From Zonotrichia leucophrys gambelii (taxonomy: Eukaryota > Chordata > Aves > Passeriformes > Passerellidae), in assembly GCF_028769735.1 (NCBI RefSeq), contig NC_088175.1, positions 930,001 to 994,000 on the forward strand: DNA of 64,000 nt, in the 5' to 3' direction. The notes under the pieces are model-generated. The model did not search any database. It was not told the origin of the DNA and saw nothing but the letters and a program-made list of their open reading frames with translations. Each line of letters begins with the position of its first letter. Within the stretch, counting starts at the first letter, position 1. A program made the translations under genes and the position numbers. Below, piece by piece: positions 49,218-63,114 of the stretch.

Positions 49218-49948
49218 GTGAGAGTTATTCCTGGCTATTTGGTGAGAAACCACATTCCTTATTTAGGAAGCCCTAAGGCAGCTGAAATGATTTCATAACA
49301 TGGTGCACAGGCTGTGGAGTGGTACTCCAGAGCAAGTACTAAGTGGTACTTGCTTTGTGCAGCAAAGTTGGTTACAGAGAGCAGGGAGAAAAGACAAGAG
49401 AAAGAAAGCAGACAGCAAAGTGAAGAACTGGCTATCACAAAAAAGAACTTAGCACCTGAAGGAAAATCTGCATGCCAGGGCCTATACCAGGAGCTGCAAG
49501 TGTGTGTTAGCACCCGTTTGGGCAGCATTTCTTGGAGCATGTAAAGACTTTTCCTTTAAAGGCAACAAGGCAGTGGTTTCAAATGTGGTGAGATGGTGGT
49601 TTTGTTTCTCTGCTTTGCCAGGAAGATGATGTGAAAGAGTGTGTTTGAGCTTTATAACTGAGGAGGGAGGTGGAATGAAAGGCCCTGCTCAGGCTGTTTG
49701 TGCTGGCACAGTGGGTGACCTTCAGCCAGGCAGCCCTGTGCCAGACAGGAGCAGCATGTGGGCATGTCTGTCCAGAGCAGCCTGCTGCAGGCATGGTGCG
49801 TGTCATTGATTGTACACTGATGCTGACAGGCTGACTCACTGTGGTCCACAAGCCTGGTTGTGAGATGGGTGACATTTCCAGCCTGGGAAGGTGTGAGAGG
49901 CTCTGTGCTGCTCAGACACTTGACATTCACCCCTGGTTTTGGTTTTAG
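49218..49948 (+). other. PRKCH: PRKCH intron, 731 bases
   Basis: GT-AG intron inside the kinase N-lobe, from GTGAGA to GGTTTTAG. No repeat or other feature recognised. Confidence 0.9.
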
Positions 49949-50667
<719 letters not shown>

Positions 50668-50673
50668 AGGATG
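50668..50673. repeat. Target-site duplication AGGATG, right copy
   Basis: Abuts the LTR and is identical to 50251-50256. Confidence 0.82.
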
Positions 50674-53627
50674 AACAGAACACTGTGCTGTATTGCACCT
50701 CTGACATCTGCTGGGCATTTGGCAAAAAAATCCTGGCCTTTTCTGAGCTGCCTAACAAACTGGTAAAGCACAAAGCCTTTCTTTGTGTCTTCCCTAGAAA
50801 CATCTCTGTGCCATTGAACATTTCCAAGTGCAAATGTCTGCACACCTGCAGTGTCCTCTGGTTGCTCTGGGATCTCAGGCTCTGCTCTGTTGCTGCCTGA
50901 ATTTTTAACAAGGCTGTATTTGCACTGAGTTTTCTGCAAACTTTAAGATTTGCACTTGGAACTGGAGGTAGCCTCTGGTGTCTGCCAGCCTTTGTAGACT
51001 GCTCAGAACTGAACAAAAGCTCCTTTAGGGGTTACTGGAAGGGTCTGCCTGACAGGAGTGGACACTGAGTCAGATCCATGTATGGTTGGTGTTGCTTTTT
51101 GTGTAGGGCAGACAGATGGCAGCATTGCTGTCCCTTGTGCCCTGTGTACCTGAATAGAGGACAAGACATGGGCTGAGTGCCTGGCTGGGAGCCTCAGCTG
51201 GTGTGTGCTAGTGCTGGGAAGCCTCAGCTGGTGTGGGTGGTGGAGGGAGGAGTGGCTGAGATGGAGGCAGTGGCCACAGCCATGTATGGCAAGGTCAATT
51301 TGGGAATCCCTCAGCTAAGCTGTTATTAGGACCAAAGCATTTCATGCAGTGTAGCTCTTCAAAACTGCCTGGGCTCCTTTCCACTTGCATTTTGTTCTTA
51401 GCTAAAGGGCAGTGGAGCTTGTTTTCCTCTTACAGGAGGTAGGAGAAACTTGCCCTTTTAATTGCAGCTTTGCTCCTCCTACATAAACCCAAAATACCTC
51501 AAAAAACCAAAAAAAGAGCAAATGTATTCAGCCACCCACCCATTTCTCTTTTCACTGGGGTGATGCAACAGCCAGCTATGGAGGTGAAGAACTGCTCATT
51601 TAGGGTGGAGCCTTTGGGTAGACTCATCTGATAGAAATGAGTGGTTTGTGCTGGGTTTTATTTAATGCACAGCTCACATGGTTCACAGAGCAGCTGTGCT
51701 GTATAGCAGAAATGAAACTTAAAGCTCACTGTTGTCAGTAGTAACCAAAGAAACTTTTATGTTGTGATATTTCAACTTGCAATGGCTTTCCTGAAATATC
51801 AGGAAATATCCAGTATTGATGTGTTCTGTTTGAGGTCAAATGTGGACTTTGCCACTCACTGCTATGGCCTTTGCTTTGGCTTTGCTTACTGAATTTGCAG
51901 TGTGGATGTGAGAGCAGCAAGTGTGCTCCTGGGCTGTGCAGAGTGCTTCTTATGAACTCAGGGAGGATTCAAGGTCACTGTGTGAGCAACTGCTTGTCAT
52001 GTTCAAAAACCTGAACACAGTCTGCTGTGGGTGCAGGCAGGCTCTTCTGGGCTACTGGAGTAATTGCAGAGTCTTTTGCAAAGAGGAAGAAAAGGGGAGA
52101 ACTCAGCCTGTTTAGACTAGCAAATTGAAAGCAAAAAGAGGATCTGATTGATGTCTGCAGATGTCAAGCACTGGAGGAGGGAAACAAAGCTGTCAAGATG
52201 CTGGTTAAGATTAAATGAGTCTAGACTGGCCATGGGTACAGTTAGACTGGAAATTAAAAGGAGGTTGCTGAACAGTAGAGCAGCCTGGAACAGGAGTTTC
52301 TGGACCAGCTTGTCATCAGAGGAGCAGAGGGAAGAATCCCTCAGCCCTTGGTGCCCTGAACACAGAGCTGGTCACTCCTTGAAAAGGTGCCAAAGGAGTG
52401 GTGCTTGTGTAGCAGGACCCTGCTATTTCCAGTCTTTCCTGGGTTCCTCTTTCACTTGAATCCCACTTCCCCTCTGCTGATAAACAACACAGAAAAGGGA
52501 AGCAATTTTACCAAAAAAAAGCAGATTTCAAATTGAGGTGGTTCATGATATCTTTTGGCCATGGTCTGCACTCAGTGACACCAACTTCAGTCCAGAATAA
52601 CCAGGTTTAAATTGTTTATAAAAGCACAATTAAACCCCTCTGCTATAGCAGTGAAATTATTGCAACAGCAAGGTATTCACTGGTCACATCCTTCCAGGAA
52701 GGCTTAACCAGGCTGATACAAACTTGGGGTTTCTGTTAATTGCTTGTATGGCATGGGGATATCCCCTCCATTAGCAAGACCTTGTCAGAAAAAGATATCT
52801 ATATATAAAAATCATTATAGTTGTAAAAAGAGCAACCACTTATTCAAAATGTCATCCTGCAGCCATATTTAAAAATTTATGGACTTGGGACATGGTAGCA
52901 CAAATACCCAGTTTGCAATTACATGGAAACCACATCACATGTATCACAGTTACAGCCCAGACACTTAAAATGTGGTATTAATGGTTCATGTTATAAAAAA
53001 CCCCACAACTCCAGTCTGCCGTGGAGATCCTGGATACATAATGACCTACAGGGCCTGCCTTTTGGTATTTTTCAAGAACTGGCCACTTTGAGGTCCCTTA
53101 CCATTTGTCAAGGCCAAGTCAAAGCCTGATCCCATAAGATCAGGACAAGCTGGGACTGACTGGCAGAGGAGCAGCCCAGCTGGAGGGCAGGCAGGGCTGA
53201 TGGAAGGTGCCAGGTTCAGCCTGAGCCAGCAGTGCAGCTCCATGGAATGTGGGCTAAATGATGGACCAGGCTGCTTCAGGAGCTTGGAATAGCCATTATC
53301 CATTCTGCCTGGCACTGGTGAGGCTGCACCAGACACAGGGGTGTCCAGTTACAGCCTCCCCCATCCCAGTTCAAAAGGAAATCATGGAAACTCCAAAGGA
53401 AGGCTCTTGGAAGTGACTGAGATGCTGCTGCAGTTTGACGACAGAGCACTCATGGGATCTGAGAATTTGACTAGATCCAGAGCCACTTGAATTCTGTTTC
53501 TTTTACAATATCCCAGCCAAAGCAGCAAACTCTTCCCCTGGAGTAAGCAGCCTGGGGGTGACTTTAGCAGCCTGGGACATGTCTGTGCAGCACAGTGTGA
53601 TGTTGTGTGATGCCAGGAATGCAGCAT

Positions 53628-53782
53628 TGTTCCAGGGATGCCCCATCTCTGGAAGTGTCCAAGGCCAGGTTGGATGAAGCTCTGAGCAACCTGATCTAGT
53701 GAAAGGTGTCCCTGTACAGGAGAGGAAGGTTGTAATCAGATAATCTTTAACATCCCTTCCAACCCAAACCATTCTGTGATTC
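53628..53782 (+). mobile_element. CR1 LINE 3' end fragment
   Basis: CATCTCTGGAAGTGTCCAAG, GCTCTGAGCAACCTGATCTA, AAAGGTGTCCCTGTACAGG and CCCTTCCAACCCAAACCATT, then CTGTGATTC. A clear CR1 3' end. Confidence 0.9.
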
Positions 53783-56700
53783 CACAATTAGCTGAGCAGG
53801 CACAAGTACCTGAAACAGCAATGCCTTACCAGAGCTCATCTATACTGCTGCTTTTTCTGCTTGCCTATTTTAGAGCTGGCTGAGGTTTTTCTGAGCTTTC
53901 ATTGGCCCCTGATGGTTTCCAGAAAGGTTTTCTGTTCTCTTGTGCTGCCTCTGTGCTCAGTGTGAGCCTGCCCCAGTCTCAGCTGCAGCCTCAGTGATGC
54001 CCTCCAGCAAGAGCAGCTTTATTTGCCCAGGGTGGGCTCCAGGCACCTCCTCACTCCACCAGGGCTGAATCCTGCAGCCACTAGGTGGTAGGAGCTGCAA
54101 GGGCTGTCCCTGCCTGTGGGTCACAGTTTTCGGAGCCTAAAGATGAAATATCAGCAGCTCAGAGTGCTGGCAGAGGCTGGATGGAGCCATCTGTGTGCCC
54201 AGCACTGGGCTGGGCAGTTTTGGACTTGCACCTCTGGATTCCTTTCCTATGAAAGGCAAGGAGGGAATCCAGATGCTCCATTGCAGGGGGGAAGTTTAAA
54301 TCTTGCTTCAGCTACATCTGTGGGAGGTTTTGCCTGCTCACCACCTCTCTGTTTTTTTAAATTTTACAATTTTTTTTAATTAAAGGCCTTGCCCTGAGAG
54401 CTTTCCACCTTGCCTAAGCCATTTACTTCTGCTTTTTCTAAGGCCTTAGAGTAATTCTTTGGTGCCAGAGAGGATTATGCTTCTGCTCCAGTAATCTGTG
54501 AGTTGCTGACAGGTGCTGGGACCTGTGGATAATAGTGGATCCTTCACTGGGGGTGACAAGCACCAAAAAGTGTTTGTTTCCTTTTACCTGACCCTGGTGT
54601 CATGCAACACCTCAACAATACTGTCCTAGGAGGGGTGAAAGAGGCTATAGGTATAAATAGTTAAGTCAGTAATATAATCCTGGGGAATGTGAATCCTGGA
54701 ATGTTTTAATTAAAATCAGTTTGCAGTAAGCAGGTCCTGTCTTTGGGGTTTAGGAGCCATCCTTCCTGCACAGGTGGCTTGCTTTTAAATCCTTTTGTCT
54801 CCACTCATATGCATGAGAATGAAGAGGGCTGGGGGAGATCAGCTTCCCATGCCAATAGTGTTGAATAGCTTCTGGTTTTAGGTTTATTGCCCTTATCCCT
54901 TTTCTCATGACCAAAGGGTCCTTCCAGGGGACTGTCCCCCAGGCAATGCTGTTCCCAGCACTGTCCCCATCAGCCAGCCTGATCATTATATGGATTTGCT
55001 TTCCCTCTGGCTCTGCTGACAGTTGCTGAGGCTCAGAGCCTGCCCCTGTTGTTCCAAAAATAGTGAGACAGGAGCACTTGGCAGCAGGCTGTGATTTTCT
55101 ATAACGAGAGTCCTTCAAGATAATGATGAGCAGGAGTGCTCTGCAAGCCAGGCAGGACTGGCCTGGGACTCCAGAACAGTACAGTCATGGAACTGCTCCC
55201 ATTTTGGGAGGGCAGCGGCTGTTTGGCACCCAGCTTTTTGTCCCCATTTCTGACTGAGGGCTTGTGTCGTGCTTCTCCACATCTCCACTGGCTCTTGGGG
55301 CACTCAGGCAGCCCTGCCAGGGTCAGCGTGGTCATCTTGACAAGGGTTTAGAGATATGAGCCTGTGTTTCACCTCCAGAAGAGCTAGAGCTGACCTGGGG
55401 CCTTCAACAGGAGCATCATTTTCAAGTGAGGGCCCACAAGCCAAAGTGCTGGTGCTGAGAGGTGGCAGCTCACCCCCCCTTGTCCCCAGGTGCCACAAGG
55501 GAGGTCTAAGTGCCCTTGTGTGTCCAGGGACTCCTCAGTCGTGGATCCCCCAGGGGATCTCCAGCATCAGCCTGGTTGTCCACCAGCCACCCCAGCATCC
55601 CCAGATGGGCAGAGCACAGAGCAGAGCCTGGTGTGGTGGAGGTGAGGGAGGCAGTGACAGCTTTCCTGGGGCTCTGGGAGATGAACAAGTGCCCTGACAC
55701 AGACCTTGGAGTGTGCTGGTGGGCGTTCAGGAGGCAGTGAGGCCTTTTTGATGTTCTCTTTGAAAGGCACTGGGAGGGAGCCCTTTGGGAGCAGAGGGGA
55801 TGGCTTTGATGCACTCCCAGGCTCTGAACCCCCTGCATTCCCTCTGTGGCACATTGTGGAGGCACAGCTCCATGTGTGCATTCACATGACAGCCAAATGC
55901 ACTTCTTGGATGCTTTTCTGCAGGCATTGAGACTTTTTCTCTTATTCTTGAGAGTTGGCACCTGTGTTAGCCCCAAGCCACACTGCTGGAAGGCTCTGCA
56001 AGTCAGGCTGGAAGGAGCTGCAGTTGTTCTTTACCTGGGTTGGCAGGTTGGTTTTTGGGGGATTCTTGGACAGGTAGGGACAGGGGAATTTCTTCTCTCT
56101 CCCTTCACTCCCCAGTGCAGATCCTGCAGCTGTGTGCCTTCATGTTGGCTTTGTGACCACAGCAGAGACAGCCAGTTTCTGCTTTCCTCTGGCTCTTGTT
56201 TAGCACAGAATAAAGCCAGGCTGGTTGAAAGTGCATCTTCCTGTGGTTTGACAGTGTCCACATCACCAAAACCCCCTGATGTGTTTGCTGGCACTCTGGT
56301 TCCAGCTGTCAGTAAACCTGATGTGAGAGGCCTCTGCAGCCTGCTCAGAAAATCTCTGCTTTTTCTGCCATCTGCAGTGCCACATTGCAGTGGTCACTTT
56401 GCTGCAGGAACATTTGAGGCCAGGGGGTTTTTTGCAGGCAGGAGGTGAAACAAGATCAGACTGACATTTGTGACTCTAATCTGTGAACTTTGCTGGATGT
56501 CCACGCTCGGGATGCACACTGGGGCACTGAGAGCTGAGGTGAAAACATGAGCTGCAGGCTTGGAAGGGTCAGCTGCCATCGTCCTGTCGTAGCCCCCAGT
56601 GTAACTTTCTGACCCCACATGGCTGAGGGACTTTAGATATTTGCATTTTCATGAAGCTGATATAAATGCCTGTCTCCATCTGCAGTGGCTAACGGGAGAG

Positions 56701-59050
56701 ACTTTGTAGCTTGGACAAATCATCAAGCTCACTGCAAGGGTAGCCCGAATATGTTGCCTATGGTTAGCCACAGTATGTGAAACTAATGGTTTTTGTCCTT
56801 AAAATCAAGGAAGTTGAGGCTTAAAATGAGATTAAAATGGAAGCAGCTCTCAAGCAGCCCCTGAGCAAGCAGGTGCCAGTCAGTACTGAGGAGGAAGGGG
56901 AAGAAAAAAACAAAGTCAGTCTAAGCTCAGAGAAGAGGAAACTAACGGAGGTGTGAGCCACTGGTGCTTTAGCTTTCAGTCTCTTTGAATCCATATTGAT
57001 TTACAGGTGATATTTACGGTGAGAAGGTGATTCACAAATCCTCACAGCAAGCTGTTTCCGAGTGGCTTTTGGGTGTTTTGGCACTCTTAATTTTTGTGAA
57101 GATCTTTGGCTGAGTTGTAGAGGTCTCTAGCCTTCCCTAGCCCTGCCTGAGGCAGCGGGTATTGCAGAGCTCAGTATTTTGTAAAATGGGAAGAGCTGTT
57201 GCAGGTTGGTCACTCTGAATGGAAAAGACCAATTTCAGTGGCCTTTTTGAGCTGAGGGCTGTAAAAAAAGAGTGTTATTTACAGGGCTATTCTCTCCTGA
57301 GACACCAAGATGCCAGCAGCCAGCTGAGGGGTGCAGATGACCTTTAAATCTTTGATTAACAGGTAATGTCTATAGTGTCATACACTCTAGTTCCTTATTT
57401 CTCAATTTATTCCCCTCTAAGTTCAGTCAGTCCTTTGAATTTTTGTAATCTTTGAGGTGGGAAGAAGTATTTCTTTTCTTTACCATTTTAAAAGGTCTGA
57501 GAGGGAAGATTTTGTATTGCTGCTTCTCTTCAGTTTGTTTTATATCCTTTTAATACTTCACTTTAATGATGCTCAAAGTGTCTTTTTGTTTTTTAATTGG
57601 GATTAAAAAACCAGACATTTTAAACATAATTGATTTGCTTATCTGAGTTTTGAGGTTTTTTTCTAATTTGGGTCTGGTTTTAAATGGAACAGGTACAGGT
57701 GAACAAGATGATAATCCTTTTGCACATAGGGTGTGTAAAAGTTTCTAGGGAAAAGATGAGCTAATAGTGTAACACTGCTGTGAATTAGGCTGCCTTGCAG
57801 GGAGGGGATGAGGAGGAAGGATGTGTGTATGCTTCACTTGAATACCCCAGAAGATGTATTGTTCCAGACAAACGACTGAATTTGCCTGTTACAAAAACTC
57901 CAGCATATGAGCTTGACATTTCAGCCAAGTAGTTGAGAAAATAGGGGCAGGAATTTGGAGGATGCAGTTAGATTTGTTTTGGTTTTTTTCCCCTGGGGCA
58001 AGTGGGAACCCACAACCCCCTCAGCCCATCCTGGTTTGTGGTTGTCATTCTTGAGCTCCTCTGGAATGGGCTGGATGTTGATGTGCACTGTGCACCCAAG
58101 TGCCAGGGCCACCTTCACCCCCAGGGACCCTGCAGAGTTTATTTATGCAAGTGGCAAGAGCCAGTTTATGATTCTCTGGGCCATCTGTATGTGCCTTGCT
58201 GCAGTGGCCCCAGGGAGTCTTGTGGTGCACACTGTCAGCAGTGTCAGAGAGCAGAGTGTGACGGGGTGATAACCAGTGCTAACTGCCTCATTTAGGTTTG
58301 GGACTATTAATTAAAGGACCTAAAAATGAACCTGGTGTGGGGAAGTGACCTGAGATTGTCAGAAATATTCTCACCAGCTACCCAGCCTGAAGGAGACACC
58401 CCAAGCACCTTATTCCCATTCTGAGCTGGCTTAATTTCCACTGCACCTCCTTCTAGCTTAAAAAACCACCCAAAACCAGCAGAAGAGAGAAAGCTTCCCT
58501 TTCTTAGCCTTTCAGCTGCATCCCACAGTGAGCCCTCATCTGGGTACCCCAGGGCTGTGTGTGCCATCTGTGGCTTGGTTCCTGAGGCAGAAGTGGTTCC
58601 TGGGGCTGGCAGCACTTCTGCAGCCCCTGGAGCAGGGAGGAAGAGCAGCTCCACAGAGCAGCTGGCTGTAAAACCTGCTGTCTCTCTGTCTGGGACTTTG
58701 GGCCACGTGGGGTTCCTTCTGAGCCAGCATGGGGCAGAGCTGTTCCTTTATGTAGTGGCTGTGATTTGAAACCAGAGGACCAAATCTTCACCTGACATCA
58801 GTCACTGCCTTGCTTCGTCTGGAAATTTGGGGCTGAGCTCATGAGGTCTGCTCTTGTGCTCACACTTGTGTTTGTGTAAGGGTTGTTGTGGTGGCTGCTT
58901 CGTGGTGGGACTGTTCACAGGATGCCTGTGATGCTCCCTGGGTTTGAAAGCATGTGTGACCCCCCCCCGGATAGCCTGTTCTCCCTAACCTTGGAGCTGG
59001 GAGCAGCAGGTGGGGTGCAGGGCTGCCTTGGTCCATGGCTGTGTATGGAG

Positions 59051-59098
59051 GGGAGGCATTTCCAGCAGGAATTCATAGAATCTGTGTATTCTGTTATG
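59051..59098. repeat. Tandem-repeat unit left of a CR1 copy
   Basis: Contains GGCATTTCCAGCAGGAATTC followed by ATAGAATCTGTGTATTCTGT. Related units follow on the other side of the CR1 copy (59425-59495). Confidence 0.75.
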
Positions 59099-59110
59099 AA
59101 GGGCTGGTAT

Positions 59111-59418
59111 GGAATCATAGACTCATGGAATAGGCTGAGTTGGAAGGGAATCCATTAGCAGCACAGAGTCCCACCCTGTGCTGAGGGCATTGTCCAAACC
59201 CTCTTTGAGCTCTGCCAGCCTTGGTGCTGTGCCCACTGCCCTGGGAGCCTGTTCAGTGCCCAAACACCCTCTGGGTGAAGAGCCTTTTCCTGATATCCAA
59301 CCTAAACCTCCCCTGACACAGTTTCAGGCCATTCCCTCAGGTTCTGTCACTGGGCACCACAGAGATCAGTGCCTGCCCCTCTGCCTCCCTCATGAAGATG
59401 TTGAAGAACCACAGTGAG
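59111..59418 (-). mobile_element. CR1 LINE fragment
   Basis: GGAATCATAGACTCATGGAA, GAGTTGGAAGGGAATCCATT, CCTTTTCCTGATATCCAACC, TAAACCTCCCCTGACACAG and CATTCCCTCAGGTTCTGTC, in antisense CR1 order. Confidence 0.88.
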
Positions 59419-59424
59419 GGAAGG

Positions 59425-59495
59425 GAAGCACTTCCAACAGGAATTCGTAGAATCTCTGAATGCTGTGGAGGCATTTCCAGCAGGAATTCATGGGT
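59425..59495. repeat. Two tandem-repeat units right of a CR1 copy
   Basis: One unit has GCACTTCCAACAGGAATTCG, then TAGAATCTCTGAATGCTGTG; the next has GGCATTTCCAGCAGGAATTC again. Together with 59051-59098 they form a broken three-unit repeat. Confidence 0.75.
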
Positions 59496-61179
59496 TTTGC
59501 GGAGGTCTGGGAATGGAGGGATGGGCATTTCCTCACAGAGCAGCATCTAAGAGTGGGGCGTGACTGTGTTGGTCCTACAAAAATAAATATTCAGTTACAA
59601 GCCTGTGTCTTATTTCTCCTCCAGATCCTGTGCTTTGCAGTGCTTTGACCCAGATCCAGATGGCCCCTTGCACTGCTGGGGAGTTGGACATGTGGCTTTC
59701 TGGAGCCGAGTGCTGAGAAATCATGGTTTATTTGCTTGCTCTCAGCAAGACCTAGGGCAGATTTGCTTTGTGTGGGGGTTGTGGACCACGAAGAAGAACA
59801 TTGGGAACACTGAGAGAGCCTGCCAGCTCTTGTAATTATCTTGTAATGATTTGTTTGCAAGCTCCCTAAGCCCTGCTACTCTTTTTGGAAACAATAAATT
59901 TTCTCTGGGAAGCAGCGACACAGCTGTGTCTGTTTGGGGATGATTTGGAAAACCTCCCTTCTGCTCTGCAAAGCATAAACTACCAAAACAGGGGGAAATG
60001 ACTCTTTTCTTGGGGAAGCCCTTTGGCTTCAGTGAACTCAGATTGAGCCCAAAGCTGATTTTCTAAGGAGTTGTGTGCATGAATTATTTCCAAAAAGATC
60101 AAATGCAAACTAAGCGGAATTCCTGAGCCGGCCTGATTTTTTTTTGTGGGGGAAAATTGGAGCCTTGTGATTGGTGATAAGGTCCCAGGAGGTCTTATGT
60201 AGGTTGCAAATGGACATCAGCTATGACTTTTAAGTAGAAGAGGGTAGAAGTTGGCCATCACACTGCTGGTTTGGGGCACAGGGAGAAAAAGGATGCTCTT
60301 TAAATAAAATCTGGATTTTTTTCTTCCCCTGTGATGACAAAGAGAAAAGGTACGAGGATCCAAAGCAGCTTGTAGAGCTTGTGAGGACAAAGGGCTAAAG
60401 TGATGCTTGAGATGGATTTTAGTGTTTGCAAGGGGCAGTAACCAGTGTATGGGTTGTCCTTCTTGGTGGCTCTTGCAGTCAGGAAATTTCTTCAACTCCA
60501 CAAAACCCCCTAAGACAATGAACAAATATAATGCGTGTATGTAGCTGCTGTCAGCCACTGTTGTGCTTCCAACAGCCCCTGCCCTGCTAATGGGTGAACA
60601 AATAGGGGTGGAAAACTGAAATGAAAAGAAATAAATTTTTAGAAAAGCCAAGAAAAATAAAAAAGACAGCTCTCTGGTGTGAAAATGACAGGATTAATCT
60701 CTGCGTGTAGGTTCAAAGAAACCTGCTTGATCCTGTGGATTTTATTTCCTCCAAGTGTTTTTTTAATTTACAGTAACAATTGCTCTGAGAGTTTATTCTT
60801 CCTGATCCCAGGCCAGGAGTGGTGCAATGTGATTTCCTCCTGTGGCTGCCACTTGCTGCGAAGCCTTTGGTGTCTCTGTTTCCTGTTGACTCAAATGCTC
60901 CTTTCTTACCACGTCAAACAGAGATCCCACATCAGGCAGACTTCTGGGCAAAACACAATAGAAAATAGACACGTGAGGAGTCCAGCATTGGGCCCTGTCA
61001 AAAAATAATCCATCTTTCAATTCCTCATTTCCACTGATATTACTTAAGAAAGGAGAAGACACATAACTGACTCTTAGGTCAAATTTGCAAGTGTCTGAAC
61101 TATCTGCTGTTTTAAGATTTACTTTTCCTGGCCCTTTCTTAAGTTATTTACCCTGTCTTACTCTTCTGGCTGCAAATTG

Positions 61180-61366
61180 CTTTCTTTTTTTCTTCTTTTT
61201 TTTCCGGTTCATCTTGCTCCCTCCTTTTCTCCCTCCCTCTTCTCCTTTCTTCCTCCTGCCCTTCCCTTCCTCTCTCTTCTTCCCTCTTTCCTCCCTTCCC
61301 TTGAGCTCCCTCCTTATTTCCCCCTCTTTTCCCTTCCTTCTCCTCATCTTTTTTTTTTTTTTTTTC
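61180..61366. repeat. Pyrimidine tract, about 187 bases
   Basis: Almost only C and T on the + strand, with about ten isolated purines, ending in a run of 17 T (61349-61365). The complement is polypurine. Confidence 0.93.
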
Positions 61367-62599
61367 AATTGGATACCACTGTTTATTTTATTTCCTAATG
61401 ATTCCTGGGAGAGTGGTTGGTCTTCCTTAAGAGTAAAAATGGAAGGCTTTTCCTGGCTTCTAGATGGTTTTCCCCAAAGGATGGTCATTAGTGCTGATTT
61501 TCCAAATGCCTATTGCCAGGCATGTAGCTGACCAGCGCACTAATGCTGCATTATAAACCAGTTGTAAAACCCATCCTGGTCTTTTCTTCAGCAGCCTTTG
61601 GGATTTCTAAGTGTTAGGAAAGTGGGCAGACAATAAGCTGGACCTCCTTAAAATAAATTGAAAAAAAAATTTCAAAGCTGCAGTAACCCAGAGTTCTGTA
61701 TCTATGCTTGACCAGTGAAATGAGTCCATGTGTGGGTGTGACCATATAACACGTGCGGTTATATTTGCTCAGGTTTGCAGTTAGTCTGAAGCAAAAGCAA
61801 TTTTTAGAAAAAAAGCTGCTAATTCCCTGGCAGCAATGATGTGAATTTTAAGATCTGCTGTTTTGGTGCTTACCTGAACATTTGAGAAAGAAACAGTGTC
61901 TTTCTGTAAGCATCTAAAGATGAGCACAGCCAGAAGTCTGAGGTGGGCCATGGAGATTTTCCTGCTCTGGAGAAGCTGAATATACATGTTTTAAGATAGA
62001 AAGTTTTAATTTTGTTTCCCTGAAGGTCACCTTTAAGGAAAGAGTAGAAAATCCATGTGTGTTTCCCTAAGTGCATGCATGTTTATACAGGCATATGTAT
62101 TACTTACATAAATACACACACCATCCCTCACCAGGCTGCTGGTAAATTAAATTGCTTCCTGTTGGGGATCTGGCAAGAGGGATTTCTTTTTAAGTATGGG
62201 CTTGAGGAGATGCCTGGACAAGCTGGGCTAGATAAGCATGTGTCATGTGGAGAGATCAGCAAGGAAGGAGGTGGGAAAGAATAACAAGGAGATGTAAAAG
62301 CTGGCCTGACTGGAGAGGCAGGGGTGATACCTGTGCTGCAGGCAGAGGAACAGGCAGGCACAGCACAGCCAGGCTGAGTTTAACCTTCTGCAGTGAAGAT
62401 GTGGCATTGGAGGGCTGATGTGGGCTGAAGAGCCAAGGCTGGTGATGGGTTTGCACAGTTCATGCTGCTCTGGCTCAGACTGCTGCCCAAACAAGCCAGC
62501 TCAGGTGTCTTTCAGTACCCTCTCATAAAAACAGAGTAAAACAATAAGGTGATGTTGTCTATATGGACTGGAGATAGAGTTCAGCACATGGCCTTGGTG

Positions 62600-63114
62600 C
62601 TGCAGGAGTGTGTGAGAGTGCTGGGAGCTGTGGTGAGGCTGCACCTCAAATTCTGCATTCACTTTGGGACCCTCACTGCAGAAAGGACATTGAGGTGCTG
62701 GATCCAGGGAAAGACAGAGGAGCTGGGCAGGGTCTGGAGCACAATCTGATGAGAAGGAGCTGGAGGGGCTCAGCCTGGAGAAAAGGAGGCTGAGGAGGTA
62801 CCCTATGGTTCTGCAAAACTCCTGATAGGAGGGTGGAGCCAGGTAGGGGTCAAGCTCTGCTCCCAGAGAACAAGGCACAGGACAAGGGGAAATGGTCTGA
62901 AGTTGCACCAGGGGAGGTTTAGATTGGATAATAGGAAATATCCAATATTAGGAACAGTCTACCCAGGGCAGTGGTGGAGTCACCATCATTGAAGATATTT
63001 AAAAGAAGTGTAGATGTGTGGCACTTGGGGACATGATTTAGTGGTGGGCTTGGCAGAATTGGGTTAGTATTTGATGGTCTTTTCCAACCCAGATGAGTCT
63101 ATGATTTCATGATC
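62600..63114 (+). mobile_element. CR1 LINE fragment, about 515 bases
   Basis: The longest CR1 piece here. It includes GTGAGGCTGCACCTCAAATT, AGAAAGGACATTGAGGTGCT, GGAGGGGCTCAGCCTGGAG, GGGGAGGTTTAGATTGGATA, CCATCATTGAAGATATTTAA and GGTCTTTTCCAACCCAGATG, then GATTTCATGATC. The reading frame is broken. Confidence 0.9.

Noticed and set aside
55846..56448. 200-codon + strand open frame in the last intron
   Set aside because: No domain, no homology I recognise, no splice or promoter context; an overlapping frame on the other strand is also open.
61144..61488. Minus-strand Lys/Arg/Glu-rich open frame
   Set aside because: It is a translation of the polypurine strand of the pyrimidine tract.
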